DNA of 64,000 nucleotides from Flammeovirgaceae bacterium 311. Lineage in GTDB: Bacteria; Bacteroidota; Bacteroidia; Cytophagales; Cyclobacteriaceae. The notes below the pieces were generated by a model. It saw only the letters and a program-made list of their open reading frames with translations. It was not told where the DNA came from and made no database searches. The stretch is from contig CP004371.1 of assembly GCA_000597885.1 (NCBI GenBank), forward strand, positions 6,522,501 through 6,586,500. The letters run 5' to 3'. The stretch's first letter is position 1, and the number at the start of each line of letters is the position of its first letter. Shown here piece after piece: positions 35,966-45,020 of the stretch. The translations under genes were made by a program, and so were the position numbers.

Positions 35966-36904
35966 TCAGCCTTTCATCTTCCACCTGGAAAGATCACGGT
36001 TAATCAGTTTTTCAAGCTTATCAATGTCTTCGGCATAGATCTCGCTGTAAAAGCGTTTTTTCAACTCTGGTGTTACAGGTGGGCGTTCCAGGTTTTTGTT
36101 CCTGATGTTTTGTACCATCTTTTGAGATGCAGTACTTTTCTTCAGCAGTTTTACCACGCCGCCTGGCAGCACAGCCTTGGCAGATTTGATCAATACGCCG
36201 TCGGCACCGATCAGTGCATTGATGAAGCCATTCTTAGGTTTGCCGGACAGGTTGTAGGTTACTTCCATATTAGGTTTGAAATCATCATCAACACCTACAT
36301 ACTGGAAGATTTCCTTCATGATTTTCTCCGGATTTTTCTGAAGATCTTCGTACAGGATAACCTTTATTTGCTCATGCGGAAAGGTCTGGAAATAACGGGA
36401 AAGGTGCTTGTAGTAAAAGCCCTCCTGTACCAGGTCGTTGCGGGTCCACCACACTTCATTATTTTTATCCAGGGCATCCTCAAAATTAGGGGTAGGGAGT
36501 CTGCCATCGCGGGCAAGGTGCAGGTAACGGGAATATAAGCGGCTGGTAGGTTCACGTAATATAACGATCAGCTTTGCGTCTGGCAGGTACTTTCTGATGT
36601 TTTCAGGAGAACGTTTACCATACAAGTACATAGGAGAAGTTTCGCCGATGGCAGAGGCTTTGGTAGCCTGATCGAACAGCTTAACATACTCCTCCCAAAT
36701 AGTCACCGACTGAGGATAGTGCTTAAAGCGGTCAGGATCCTGTTTTCTGCTTCTAACCAGCTCTTCACCCTCCAGTTCGAAGAAGTTAGTTTCTTTTACC
36801 GGACACATATATACCTCCGGATGCTGATCAAGGTATTTATGCAAGGAGGTAGTTCCTGACTTACCTGCGCCGATAATCAAAAAAGTTGGTAAGAAAGAGT
36901 TCAT
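35966..36904 (-). CDS. PAPS-dependent sulfotransferase family protein
   Basis: This 312-residue soluble protein has the 5'-phosphosulfate-binding loop GAGKSGTTSLHKYLDQHP at 12-29 and the 3'-phosphate motif LREPTSRLYSRY at about 111-122, both intact. A C-terminal helix-rich region ends RDLSRWKMKG. It would transfer sulfate from PAPS to a hydroxyl or amine, most plausibly on the polysaccharide made here. It is the second gene after an acyltransferase-3 gene (70-bp gap), so glycan decoration is a coherent role. No PAPS-synthesis genes are in the window. The acceptor is unknown. Confidence 0.87.
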   Translation of the reverse strand: MNSFLPTFLIIGAGKSGTTSLHKYLDQHPEVYMCPVKETNFFELEGEELVRSRKQDPDRFKHYPQSVTIWEEYVKLFDQATKASAIGETSPMYLYGKRSPENIRKYLPDAKLIVILREPTSRLYSRYLHLARDGRLPTPNFEDALDKNNEVWWTRNDLVQEGFYYKHLSRYFQTFPHEQIKVILYEDLQKNPEKIMKEIFQYVGVDDDFKPNMEVTYNLSGKPKNGFINALIGADGVLIKSAKAVLPGGVVKLLKKSTASQKMVQNIRNKNLERPPVTPELKKRFYSEIYAEDIDKLEKLINRDLSRWKMKG

Positions 36905-36974
36905 AATTATTCGTAATTCCGGTAAATATAAAGAATCTGGCAGCTCATAAAAAAGCTATAAACCTGCAGCAGCT

Positions 36975-38129
36975 TTATAAAGAAGCCATTTCAGCAGCAT
37001 TGGCTTTTACCTCCTTTGGCTTTCTGATGCTGAACAAGCGGTCTTTCAGGCGTAAAAAACGGTTTTCATACTGCTGAAAGCTAAGCCAGGATATAAACCA
37101 TACCAGGCAAAAGTAAAGGCCAAAAGATAACCATCCTTTTCCTACAACCGGCGCCATAACTTTAAGGAAGACTGCCATGATTGCCCAGTGAAATACATAC
37201 ATGCCATAGGAAACCCTGCCAATGGCAACCATAACAGGGTGTTCAAATATGCGCATGGGATAGCTCCTGGAAAAGGTATTGCTTGTGATAAGGCTTATTA
37301 TGAATGCTGCAAAGCAAAAGTTCAGCAAAGTATACGACCAAACGTGCTGATAGTTTTGTACAACACCAACTCCAAAGCCAAAATTATGAATATTTTGTTC
37401 GATACCCTGTTGCCCGAGCATAAACCAGTTTACTACGCCCGCCAGAGCTGTTAAGGCAAGTGTGGCAATGAGTAAACGGCCAGGATATACTATTCTTTCC
37501 GGCAGGCGGAAAAGTGCAATAGCACCGCCAATGGCAAAGGCATCGAAATGGCTAAGGGTAAACCAGTAAATAGCCTCACCGGCAGCCTCATCACTAAGAT
37601 TTGAGCCAATAAGCCACTCACCCAGCAGGTATCTGCACAGAGGGCCAGCTACAATAATAATTATTAAAGCCCGCTTCAGCCATTTATCCTTCAGCAGAAA
37701 CACCATAAGCGGCCATACCAGGTAAAACTGTTCCTCTACAGAAAGCGACCAGAAATGGGTGAAAAGAGGGGAGTGGGCCCATTCGGCAGAAAGCCGGGTG
37801 AAGTTAAAGGTATAGGTATAGAGATAGGGTAGCATGCCAGTAGTAGTTTCCGGCATAGATACAAACAGAAATACGGTGCTCACCAGGAGCAGGTATGTAA
37901 AGTAAAGGGGAAAGATGCGAAGGGATCTTCTCCAGTAAAATCTTTTCAGGTAGAAATTTAGTGACTGGTTTTTTTCATCCAGTAAAATGCGGGTAATCAG
38001 GAATCCAGACAGAACAAAGAATATTTGAACACCCACCCAGCCAGCATCAAAAAGCTGGAAGTGAAACAACATCACCAGTGCAACAGCCAGAGCTCTTATT
38101 CCATCCAAAGATCGGATATAACGAGTCAT
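36975..38129 (-). CDS. Acyltransferase-3 family membrane protein (OafA-like)
   Basis: This 384-residue protein has about ten transmembrane helices. The catalytic His23 follows the SLDGIRALAVALVML opening, and the RRSLRIFPLYF motif near residue 70 is the conserved basic pair of the family. SVEEQFYLVWPL further on is also typical. It transfers acyl (often acetyl) groups from the cytoplasm to sugars at the periplasmic face. The tail RKPKEVKANAAEMASL is cytosolic. It heads a two-gene unit with the sulfotransferase gene, 123 bp upstream of the end of the giant esterase gene, from which it is separated by that gene's terminator. Its substrate is probably the locus polysaccharide. Confidence 0.9.
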   Translation of the reverse strand: MTRYIRSLDGIRALAVALVMLFHFQLFDAGWVGVQIFFVLSGFLITRILLDEKNQSLNFYLKRFYWRRSLRIFPLYFTYLLLVSTVFLFVSMPETTTGMLPYLYTYTFNFTRLSAEWAHSPLFTHFWSLSVEEQFYLVWPLMVFLLKDKWLKRALIIIIVAGPLCRYLLGEWLIGSNLSDEAAGEAIYWFTLSHFDAFAIGGAIALFRLPERIVYPGRLLIATLALTALAGVVNWFMLGQQGIEQNIHNFGFGVGVVQNYQHVWSYTLLNFCFAAFIISLITSNTFSRSYPMRIFEHPVMVAIGRVSYGMYVFHWAIMAVFLKVMAPVVGKGWLSFGLYFCLVWFISWLSFQQYENRFLRLKDRLFSIRKPKEVKANAAEMASL

Positions 38130-38198
38130 AAAAAATAAAGAAATATTCTAACTTCTATAAAGATACGGATCGCGGAGTATATCATTATACGTAAGAAC

Positions 38199-38233
38199 AA
38201 AAAAAAATGCCCGACATAGCCGGACATCTTTTT
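38199..38233 (-). terminator. Terminator of the giant esterase gene at 38253-44729
   Basis: On the minus strand, ATGTCCG and CGGGCAT pair (one G-U) around a 7-base loop (38214-38220), followed by a run of Ts. It lies 20 bp past the stop. Confidence 0.75.
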
Positions 38234-38252
38234 AGTGAAACTACTCCTCTGA

Positions 38253-41200
38253 TTATTGCTTCATAAATCTAACAACTTTACTTGTAAAATCCATAGATTT
38301 TATTCGTAAAATATATATTCCTTTATTAATATTTGGCTTTCGCAGATCAAGTGTAAAAATGTTCTCTCCCTCGCGGGCATTTGCCTGCTGCTGATGTACA
38401 GTTCTGCCCTGCAGGTTGATTACTTCCAGCTCCACCACGCCTGCATGTTCAGCCATGAAATTAACGAACATCTCGTCACTCACTGGGTTGGGGTATACGG
38501 TTGTAATCTCGTTCTGCACCTTAACCAGGCTGGCAGTGCTGGCTGCATCCTGCTGATACTTAGTACTTACGCTCGGATCAACCTTTTCTTTATTTCCATC
38601 CCGTACCTCTATCTCCAGGGCATTGATGTAGCCGTATTTTGCGTACTCACCACCTTCCAGCTCTATAAAGACTTCTTTATCTGGTGCTACCACGTCTCTG
38701 ATCACGGCAGTGTTCGTAAGATTGAACTGCGCATCAAGGCTTACTTTTTTGTTGCCGATCTTATATATCGTTACTCCATTGTCTTTTGTATTGGCATTAG
38801 GATATTCAGTAGCAGCATAGAAGCGGAAATTATAAGTTTGGCTTGGATCTAAATCAGAGATTTTTAGCCTGGCATATGAACCCAACTCAACAAAGTAAAA
38901 TTGTTCACTGACTGGGTCGGGATAGATTCCCGTGCCATTTGCTTTAGGTCCTCTGTTATTATAGCCATTAAAGTTTTCCTCAATTCTCAAATCAACAGGA
39001 GTACTATTGCCTCTTTCATTGATTAGATTATTCTTGGATGATTCTCTTGGAATACGATTAAAGTTGTTCCAGGAAGTGCTGGGGGCATTATAGCTGCCTC
39101 CATAATTGAAGTTAATCAGAATTTTATGCTTGAGTGTTGCAGCCTGGCTAATCTGGCTGGCATCTGACTCTGTTCCTCCTTTTGCAGCCTTTACATAATA
39201 TTCGTATCCTGTATCTGCAGATAAATTGCTTCTGTCAGAATAGCTAGTAGTATTAGCATCGGTAGTACCGATCTGTACAAAAGTTCCGGAAGGTAGGGTA
39301 CGCCTGTAAATATTAAACTGGTCTTCTCCTTTCGATCTGTCAGTCCATTTTAGATCAATTTGGTGAGCCCATCCTTTGCCATTTTGTTTGATGCTGGCAT
39401 GCGCTCTTAAATTACCAGGACTCATCATTTTACTGGCATCCGAATATTTTTCTATAACCATTGCATTCAGGAAGCTACCATGCAATCCATCACTGTAAAG
39501 GGCTATGGTTACTTCCCCGTTGGCAGGAGGCTTCACGCCATTGATCTGAACCGTATTATCGATATTGCTCTGAACAGGGAGCGATACCGTTTCGGACCCA
39601 ATGGTATAGGTAGTATTTCCTCCAAGACTTTTATAGACACTGCTGCCAAAAAAGACAAAGTTATAATTTAAGGAAGGATCGAGCCCTGTGATTTTTATCC
39701 TGGCAGTGTTACCCTTATTGACTCTATAGGAGGTTTTTGTAACTGCATCTGGAAACACACCGCTATTATCCAAAGTTGTTTCACCCCATTCATTAGCTCC
39801 ATTCCAGGAATTGAGTAATGTCAATTTGAAAGGCTCCGTCATATTGCTTTCATTTTGCAGGTTCTCAATTGCTTTGTTCCCTGGCACTACGTTAGTGTTA
39901 TTCCAGGGTCTGCCACCTCTTAAAGGGTGATCATACATAAAGTTAATGTAAGTAGAAATTTTTTCACTTTCGGTAATGCTGATACTGAAGGTTACGTCAT
40001 CCTCCAACGCGCCGTCAGTAGCAGTAAGCTGTACGCCACTGTAATAACCAATTTCGGAATAGGAAGCATCCAGGGTGATGACTATTTTTTTAGTTTCAGC
40101 ATCAAAGTTTACAGATGCAAATGAGGGGAGGTAACGTGTGATCAGTGCAATCTCATCCTCAACATTTTCATCGGTTACACTATATTCATAGGTTTTGCTC
40201 TGGCCCTGAATAGCATGCAGCACCTTAGGGAAAGCTTCATCGATTACCGGCGCCCGGTTATTAGGATCAGCCGGATCAGTTGGCTCCTCGGGATCAGTAG
40301 GGTCTGTTGGGCCTTCCGGATCAGTTGGGTCTGTTGGATTAGTAGGATCCGTTGGGTCGGTGGGATCCGTTGGTTCTTCAGGATCGGTATCAGCCTCATC
40401 TTCCACTTTGATTGTTGAAACTTCACTCCAGGATGAAGATTGATTATTTGCTGCAGATACTGCCTGAACCCTATAGTGATAGGTGCTTCCATAAGTAACA
40501 TCTACATCTGTAAAGTCTGATGTATTTGCCTCGAAACTACCCAGGCTTGTAAAATTAACTCCATCAGTACTTCTCTGCAGTTCATAACCGGATTCATTGC
40601 AGGCATTGTCAAGCCAGCTGAGTTCAACAATACCACTTTCTGTTAATGTAGCACTGAGTTGTGTAGGTACTGTTGGTACAGAATTATCTTCATAGCTGGC
40701 TTCAATGATGATGCCATTGATGTAGGAATACTGAGTTGGATCCTGCTGCCGAACGGTGAGCGTAAGCTCGCCTGTAGGGGCTTGTAATTTATCAAAGCTA
40801 ACAGCCTGACTGGTGTTGTTTCTTACATCAAGTGTTTTACTTTCATTTCCTATGGTATAGCGGGTAATGATGGGTGCATCGTCGGTTGTAGCCTTGCTGC
40901 CTATGATGGTAATGTTATAGTAAAGTGTTTTATCGAGCCCGCTGATCTTTATTTTACGGTCCTTGTCTGTCCACCCATAATAATGTGTCTTGAGCACGGC
41001 ATCAGGGAATGTGCTGTTTGCATTGCTGCCAGTAACTGCACCTGCTTCAGCACGGATAAATCCATCTAAAAATCTGATATCTATGGTGGTGGCATTGCCC
41101 TCCACATCCTTTGCACCGCTTAGCTTCGTGCCAATTGCAGGATAGCGTGCTACATTATTCCATGGCGCCGGAGCCTGTTCGTTTGAGCTGTCGTTAAAGT

Positions 41201-44200
41201 TAACGAGTACCTTCTGAGAAGTTTCAACAGGAGCAACAACAACTGTAAAGTTAGCCCAGTTGGAGGCGCCATGTGAATCAGTAACTTTTACCTTAACAGC
41301 ATATTCGCCGGCATGACCATAGTTTGGAGCAATGGTAAAATAGCCGGTATTATTGCCTCTGTTTGTAAACTCTATAAAAGTTGGAGCACCTTCTATCGTA
41401 AAGTCAAGGATTTCACCATTGCCATCCCAGGCTCTTACTTCAGCAGTTTGGGTACTTTTTTCATATAAGCTCATAGAGGCAATTTCCATTATGCCAGGGG
41501 CAGCATTTTCGCCAACTTCTATCGAAACTGTTTCTGAGAATGATCCACCGTTGCCGTCAGAAACCTCCAGTACAATACCTTCATAGGTGCCCATGTCATC
41601 TCTTAAAGGCTGTAGGTTTAAGCTTGCAGTACCATCATGATTATCAACAAATGTGGCAAATGCCGGTAGGTTCTGGGCAGAATAAGCAAGCGCATCATTT
41701 TCCTTGTCAGATGCAACTAGCTTTATGTTTGTAACATCATCCCGCCTGGCATAAATTGTACCCACCTTAGAAAGTACAGGCGCGCTGTTGGTACCCAATA
41801 TAGTTGCGGTATTGCTGTAGCCAGAGGTAACATTGCTGTTATAAGCCTTTACCCGATAGGTATAGGTAGCGGTGCCACCGGCATTAACATCAGTAAAGCT
41901 GGTATTGGAATTTGTGGTTTTACTTATCAGCTTACTGTTTCTGTATATTTCAAATCCTTCTTCATTAGAGGCATTGTCCTGCCAGTTCAACACAACAGTG
42001 TTGGCATCCTGGCGGCTGGCTGTTAACTGGCTGGGTGCATTGATCTCTGTTCCACCACTGCCTGGCTCTGTCTTTGCATTTACCCAGATACCATCAGCAT
42101 CTTTGCCAATAAAATCAGAGCCACCGCCATTGCTTAATGAGCGTATTTGATAGTAGTAGCGGGTATCGGGCTGAAGATTTATATCAATATACTCTACAAC
42201 ATTTGCACCTGCTGTAGTGACATAAGTAAATGGACCACTATTACTGGTGCTGCGGTTTATTTCAAAACCTGTTTCATTATCACTGTTGTCTGTCCACTTC
42301 AGTAATATATTGTTCCCATCCTTTGTTGTTGCGGTAAATTCAGAAGGAGCTGTTGGTACATTTGGCTGGGTATACTCATCCTTTAAGGCAGAAGCAGGGA
42401 TTGTTTCTTTGGCCAGACCGGGGCCTTCCCAGCTTACCTTCAGCATTTCACCAGAACCTGTTCTTTCAAAGTATAATACCTCAATTTTATGCGCTCCGGC
42501 AGTTAATGAAACTTGTCCGCTTTTTTCTTCTGATGCATGAAGACCGTCATTATCTACTATCTTAGAGCCGTTTATAGATAAAGTACTGCCATCGTCTGAT
42601 TCAGTATAAAATGTATAGCTACCAGTTTCAGGTATGATGATGAAGCCTTCAAATTTATAAGCATATCTATCTTTTGGCCTTTGTGGGTTTGCATTGATGT
42701 CGAAAGTAGCTGTGCTGCCAGTTTTTACCGGAGTAAGGCCTGCTATGCTCCCAACACTTTTTATGTCAGCTTCATAATAGGTATAAATGAGCCCCTGGTT
42801 AAAGGTGCCGGCAGTAACCTGATTACTGTAGGGAGATTTGTTGCCATAAATATCTACGGCTCTAATAGCAAATGTGAACCATTGTTTCTCGGCAAGATTG
42901 TTAAGTGCGATATCTCTATTCTTAGTGGTTGCAACTATCGTAGCATTAACAACATCATATACTTCATAGCTTAAAACACCTTCTTCTTCAGATCCAGTTG
43001 GTGAATTCCACTGCAACGAAATTGTAGTTCGGGAAGAACTAGTCACTTTAAGTCCTGTTGGTGCAGAAGCGGATACGTCTACCTTTTTAGTTTTTCCGGT
43101 AGTTTTTACATAATCCTTCTCAAGATAAGCTGTGCTACCCTCGTTATTTACTGCTCTTAACCTATAGAAATAACGGGTATAGCTGTTTAATTCTTTATGT
43201 GAGTAGGTAGTTGTATTGGCAGGAAGGGTAGCAATCAGCTCCCAGGGTGCTTCGTTTGTTCTGTTACCATAGAGCTCAAAGCTGGTTTCATTACTGTTAT
43301 CTTCCCAGTTAAGTCTTAATTCTGTTTCAGAAACGCTGTTTGCTGTGAAATTTGCAGGAATACCAAGGTCGGGGTTTATTTCGTTGGATACCTTGATGCT
43401 ATTTGAATGAACAGGACTAGGACAGCCCAATTGTTCTGTTACCACAACTGAATAGACACCTGGTTTGGATGTTACTAAACTATCTGACGTTTCTTTTTCC
43501 TGAAGAACATCATCCTTATACCAGTGATAATCCTGGTAGGGTTCACCATTCGGATCGAGCTTGGGGGCTTTGATGGTAACAAAGTACTTGTCATCAAGAG
43601 TGGGCAGGGCGGTAGAACTGGTGGCGTATATTTCTACTGGTTTAGTATAATCAATCTTTTTGATCTGGAGCGGAGGTCCCCATTCCGACCAGTCACTATC
43701 AGCGGTTTTCTTGATCCGTACCTGATAGGAGCCTACTGCAGAGAATACTAATTCATTCCTACTGTCATTTTGTACGGTTACCCCATCTTTTTGCCACTCA
43801 AACTGATAGAAACCCTGCTTTATGCCCATGGTGCCATTTGGTTCTTCACCCGGGCAAAAATTTTGCTTGAAATATAGAGCATGCGGACGCAACATGTGGG
43901 TACGCATCATGTAGGGGAAAAAACCAGGTTCAGTATACATTACGAACCAGGTGCCATGCCCGATTTTAGGATATTCCTGTAAACGATAATTCGCCCCGAT
44001 TTCCTCATATGCATTTTTTATTCTGTTGGCTGCAGAAGGAGCGGGTCTGCCATCCAATCCTCCCTGTGCATGCCAGATGGAAGTATATTTTAAGGTTTCC
44101 CTCCATGGAATATGCATATTTGGCTCTGATGAAGACATCAAGATGGCACCTGTTATTTTGGTGGGATTATCATTTGCAATTTTCCAGCCGGCACCTCCGC

Positions 44201-44729
44201 CTGCAGAATATCCCTGCAGCATGACACGGTATTCATCTACCCTTAAATCCTTTATTGCAAGATCTATAAAAGCTGCTATGGCCTCTCTTTCTGGTGTGGA
44301 GAAAACACTACTGCAATCATCATCATCAGGATGGCAACCTACTGACTGAGGCGCCATTACAAAGCCATCATAGGTTCCATTGTTCACAGCACTCAGATGT
44401 CTTTGTCCGCCATCCTTTATCTGTTCTTCATTATCAAATCCGCTACTCCAACCATCTTCTCCAATGCCATGGAGCATTATCATCAGTGGATATTTTTTGC
44501 CGGGATCATCGGTAGAGTAATTTTTTGGATACAGCAAGCGGAAGGGCATGCCATTGATGATGTATGCTTTATAAGGAGAGGTATCCCACTTTAAAGTGTG
44601 TTTATAGCACCACTCATACATCTGGCCTTTTTGATGGTTTGTACTGGAGCAGTCGCCAGTCGTTTCCTGAGCAAACAAAGAGAAAGTGCTGCAGAGTAGT
44701 ACAGCGAGGAGAAGTAGAATGTTTTTCAT
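38253..44729 (-). CDS. Giant T9SS-secreted esterase with PA14, FN3, cadherin-like and novel modules (2158 aa)
   Basis: The signal peptide ends LFAQ. An alpha/beta-hydrolase esterase domain (about 45-290) has the nucleophile motif GYSAGGG (Ser near 175) and the His region GHGTWF; it resembles PHB-depolymerase/feruloyl-esterase-type proteins. Then come Ig-like regions, FN3 domains, PA14 (about 640-780, ETGSYTFYTESDDGSTLSING), further FN3, two cadherin-like domains (about 1010-1190), novel module B (about 1172-1346), FN3, a Thr-Asp-Pro-rich linker (about 1446-1490), a cadherin-like domain, module C (about 1591-1763), FN3, module D (about 1866-2043) and a T9SS sorting domain (about 2080-2158, VYPNPVSDEMF ... 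RFMKQ). The enzyme probably deacylates a glycan at the cell surface. It is the largest gene in the window and a paralogue of the gene at 45021-49850. Confidence 0.87.
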   Translation of the reverse strand: MKNILLLLAVLLCSTFSLFAQETTGDCSSTNHQKGQMYEWCYKHTLKWDTSPYKAYIINGMPFRLLYPKNYSTDDPGKKYPLMIMLHGIGEDGWSSGFDNEEQIKDGGQRHLSAVNNGTYDGFVMAPQSVGCHPDDDDCSSVFSTPEREAIAAFIDLAIKDLRVDEYRVMLQGYSAGGGAGWKIANDNPTKITGAILMSSSEPNMHIPWRETLKYTSIWHAQGGLDGRPAPSAANRIKNAYEEIGANYRLQEYPKIGHGTWFVMYTEPGFFPYMMRTHMLRPHALYFKQNFCPGEEPNGTMGIKQGFYQFEWQKDGVTVQNDSRNELVFSAVGSYQVRIKKTADSDWSEWGPPLQIKKIDYTKPVEIYATSSTALPTLDDKYFVTIKAPKLDPNGEPYQDYHWYKDDVLQEKETSDSLVTSKPGVYSVVVTEQLGCPSPVHSNSIKVSNEINPDLGIPANFTANSVSETELRLNWEDNSNETSFELYGNRTNEAPWELIATLPANTTTYSHKELNSYTRYFYRLRAVNNEGSTAYLEKDYVKTTGKTKKVDVSASAPTGLKVTSSSRTTISLQWNSPTGSEEEGVLSYEVYDVVNATIVATTKNRDIALNNLAEKQWFTFAIRAVDIYGNKSPYSNQVTAGTFNQGLIYTYYEADIKSVGSIAGLTPVKTGSTATFDINANPQRPKDRYAYKFEGFIIIPETGSYTFYTESDDGSTLSINGSKIVDNDGLHASEEKSGQVSLTAGAHKIEVLYFERTGSGEMLKVSWEGPGLAKETIPASALKDEYTQPNVPTAPSEFTATTKDGNNILLKWTDNSDNETGFEINRSTSNSGPFTYVTTAGANVVEYIDINLQPDTRYYYQIRSLSNGGGSDFIGKDADGIWVNAKTEPGSGGTEINAPSQLTASRQDANTVVLNWQDNASNEEGFEIYRNSKLISKTTNSNTSFTDVNAGGTATYTYRVKAYNSNVTSGYSNTATILGTNSAPVLSKVGTIYARRDDVTNIKLVASDKENDALAYSAQNLPAFATFVDNHDGTASLNLQPLRDDMGTYEGIVLEVSDGNGGSFSETVSIEVGENAAPGIMEIASMSLYEKSTQTAEVRAWDGNGEILDFTIEGAPTFIEFTNRGNNTGYFTIAPNYGHAGEYAVKVKVTDSHGASNWANFTVVVAPVETSQKVLVNFNDSSNEQAPAPWNNVARYPAIGTKLSGAKDVEGNATTIDIRFLDGFIRAEAGAVTGSNANSTFPDAVLKTHYYGWTDKDRKIKISGLDKTLYYNITIIGSKATTDDAPIITRYTIGNESKTLDVRNNTSQAVSFDKLQAPTGELTLTVRQQDPTQYSYINGIIIEASYEDNSVPTVPTQLSATLTESGIVELSWLDNACNESGYELQRSTDGVNFTSLGSFEANTSDFTDVDVTYGSTYHYRVQAVSAANNQSSSWSEVSTIKVEDEADTDPEEPTDPTDPTDPTNPTDPTDPEGPTDPTDPEEPTDPADPNNRAPVIDEAFPKVLHAIQGQSKTYEYSVTDENVEDEIALITRYLPSFASVNFDAETKKIVITLDASYSEIGYYSGVQLTATDGALEDDVTFSISITESEKISTYINFMYDHPLRGGRPWNNTNVVPGNKAIENLQNESNMTEPFKLTLLNSWNGANEWGETTLDNSGVFPDAVTKTSYRVNKGNTARIKITGLDPSLNYNFVFFGSSVYKSLGGNTTYTIGSETVSLPVQSNIDNTVQINGVKPPANGEVTIALYSDGLHGSFLNAMVIEKYSDASKMMSPGNLRAHASIKQNGKGWAHQIDLKWTDRSKGEDQFNIYRRTLPSGTFVQIGTTDANTTSYSDRSNLSADTGYEYYVKAAKGGTESDASQISQAATLKHKILINFNYGGSYNAPSTSWNNFNRIPRESSKNNLINERGNSTPVDLRIEENFNGYNNRGPKANGTGIYPDPVSEQFYFVELGSYARLKISDLDPSQTYNFRFYAATEYPNANTKDNGVTIYKIGNKKVSLDAQFNLTNTAVIRDVVAPDKEVFIELEGGEYAKYGYINALEIEVRDGNKEKVDPSVSTKYQQDAASTASLVKVQNEITTVYPNPVSDEMFVNFMAEHAGVVELEVINLQGRTVHQQQANAREGENIFTLDLRKPNINKGIYILRIKSMDFTSKVVRFMKQ
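38600..39130 (-). other. Undescribed module, copy D
   Basis: This is residues about 1866-2043 of the 2158-residue esterase. Conserved points are ILINFNYGG, SWNNFN, NERGNSTPVDL, GIYPDPV, KISDLDPSQTYNFRF, YKIGNKKVSLDAQFNL and YGYINALEIEV. It is the copy nearest the sorting domain. Confidence 0.6.
39440..39955 (-). other. Undescribed module, copy C
   Basis: This is residues about 1591-1763. Conserved points are TYINFMYDHP, PWNNTN, GVFPDAVTK, KITGLDPSLNYNFVFFGS, YTIGSETVSL and SFLNAMVIEKY. It follows a cadherin-like domain and is most like copy E of the neighbouring esterase. Confidence 0.6.
40258..40392 (-). repeat. Thr-Asp-Pro-rich linker, tandem short repeats
   Basis: Within the 2158-residue esterase the DNA repeats GGATC(A/C)GT(T/G)GG-like units, encoding runs of TDPTDPTDP, TDPEEP and TDPEGP (residues about 1446-1490). 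It is a flexible spacer between FN3 and cadherin-like domains. Repeat number is likely to vary between strains. Confidence 0.75.
40690..41214 (-). other. Undescribed module, copy B
   Basis: This is residues about 1172-1346. Conserved points are KVLVNFNDSS, PWNNV, FPDAVLKTH, KISGLDKTLYYNITIIGS, YTIGNESKTLDV and YSYINGIIIEASY. It lies after two cadherin-like domains and before an FN3. Confidence 0.6.
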
Positions 44730-44809
44730 ACTAAAAAATTACATATCACCTGCCTACAAAAATTGATGTAAGCTTTAAGGTTGTAAAATTAATATTTTAT
44801 TAGATAAGG

Positions 44810-44817
44810 CAAACTTA
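44810..44817 (-). promoter_or_regulatory. Candidate -7 element for the 2158-residue esterase gene (TAAGTTTG)
   Basis: The plus strand reads CAAACTTA, an exact TAnnTTTG on the minus strand, 81 bp upstream of the ATG. An inverted repeat TTAGCAT/ATGCTAA (44879-44899) lies further upstream. Confidence 0.35.
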
Positions 44818-44960
44818 AGAGAGATAAATTGACATTAAAATAATATATATGATAACTAATATTATTATTTCAATAGTTTTAGCATGTAAGAAATGCTAAG
44901 GCAAATGAATGTTTCCAATCCTGCTGCACAAGATAGCTTTGATTTCATACACCCTATACG

Positions 44961-44990
44961 AAAAAGGCAGCCTTAGGGCTGCCTTTTTTT
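44961..44990 (-). terminator. Terminator of the esterase gene at 45021-49850
   Basis: AAAAAGGCAGCC and GGCTGCCTTTTT form a stem around TTAG. It lies 30 bp past the stop on the minus strand, with T-runs on both sides. Confidence 0.85.
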
Positions 44991-45020
44991 CCATTAATGT
45001 TATAAATATTTGCCGGTGCA

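Noticed and set aside
40258-40392. Regular short DNA repeats resembling an array
   Set aside because: They are in frame, encode a Thr-Asp-Pro linker and lack spacer-repeat structure, so this is not CRISPR.
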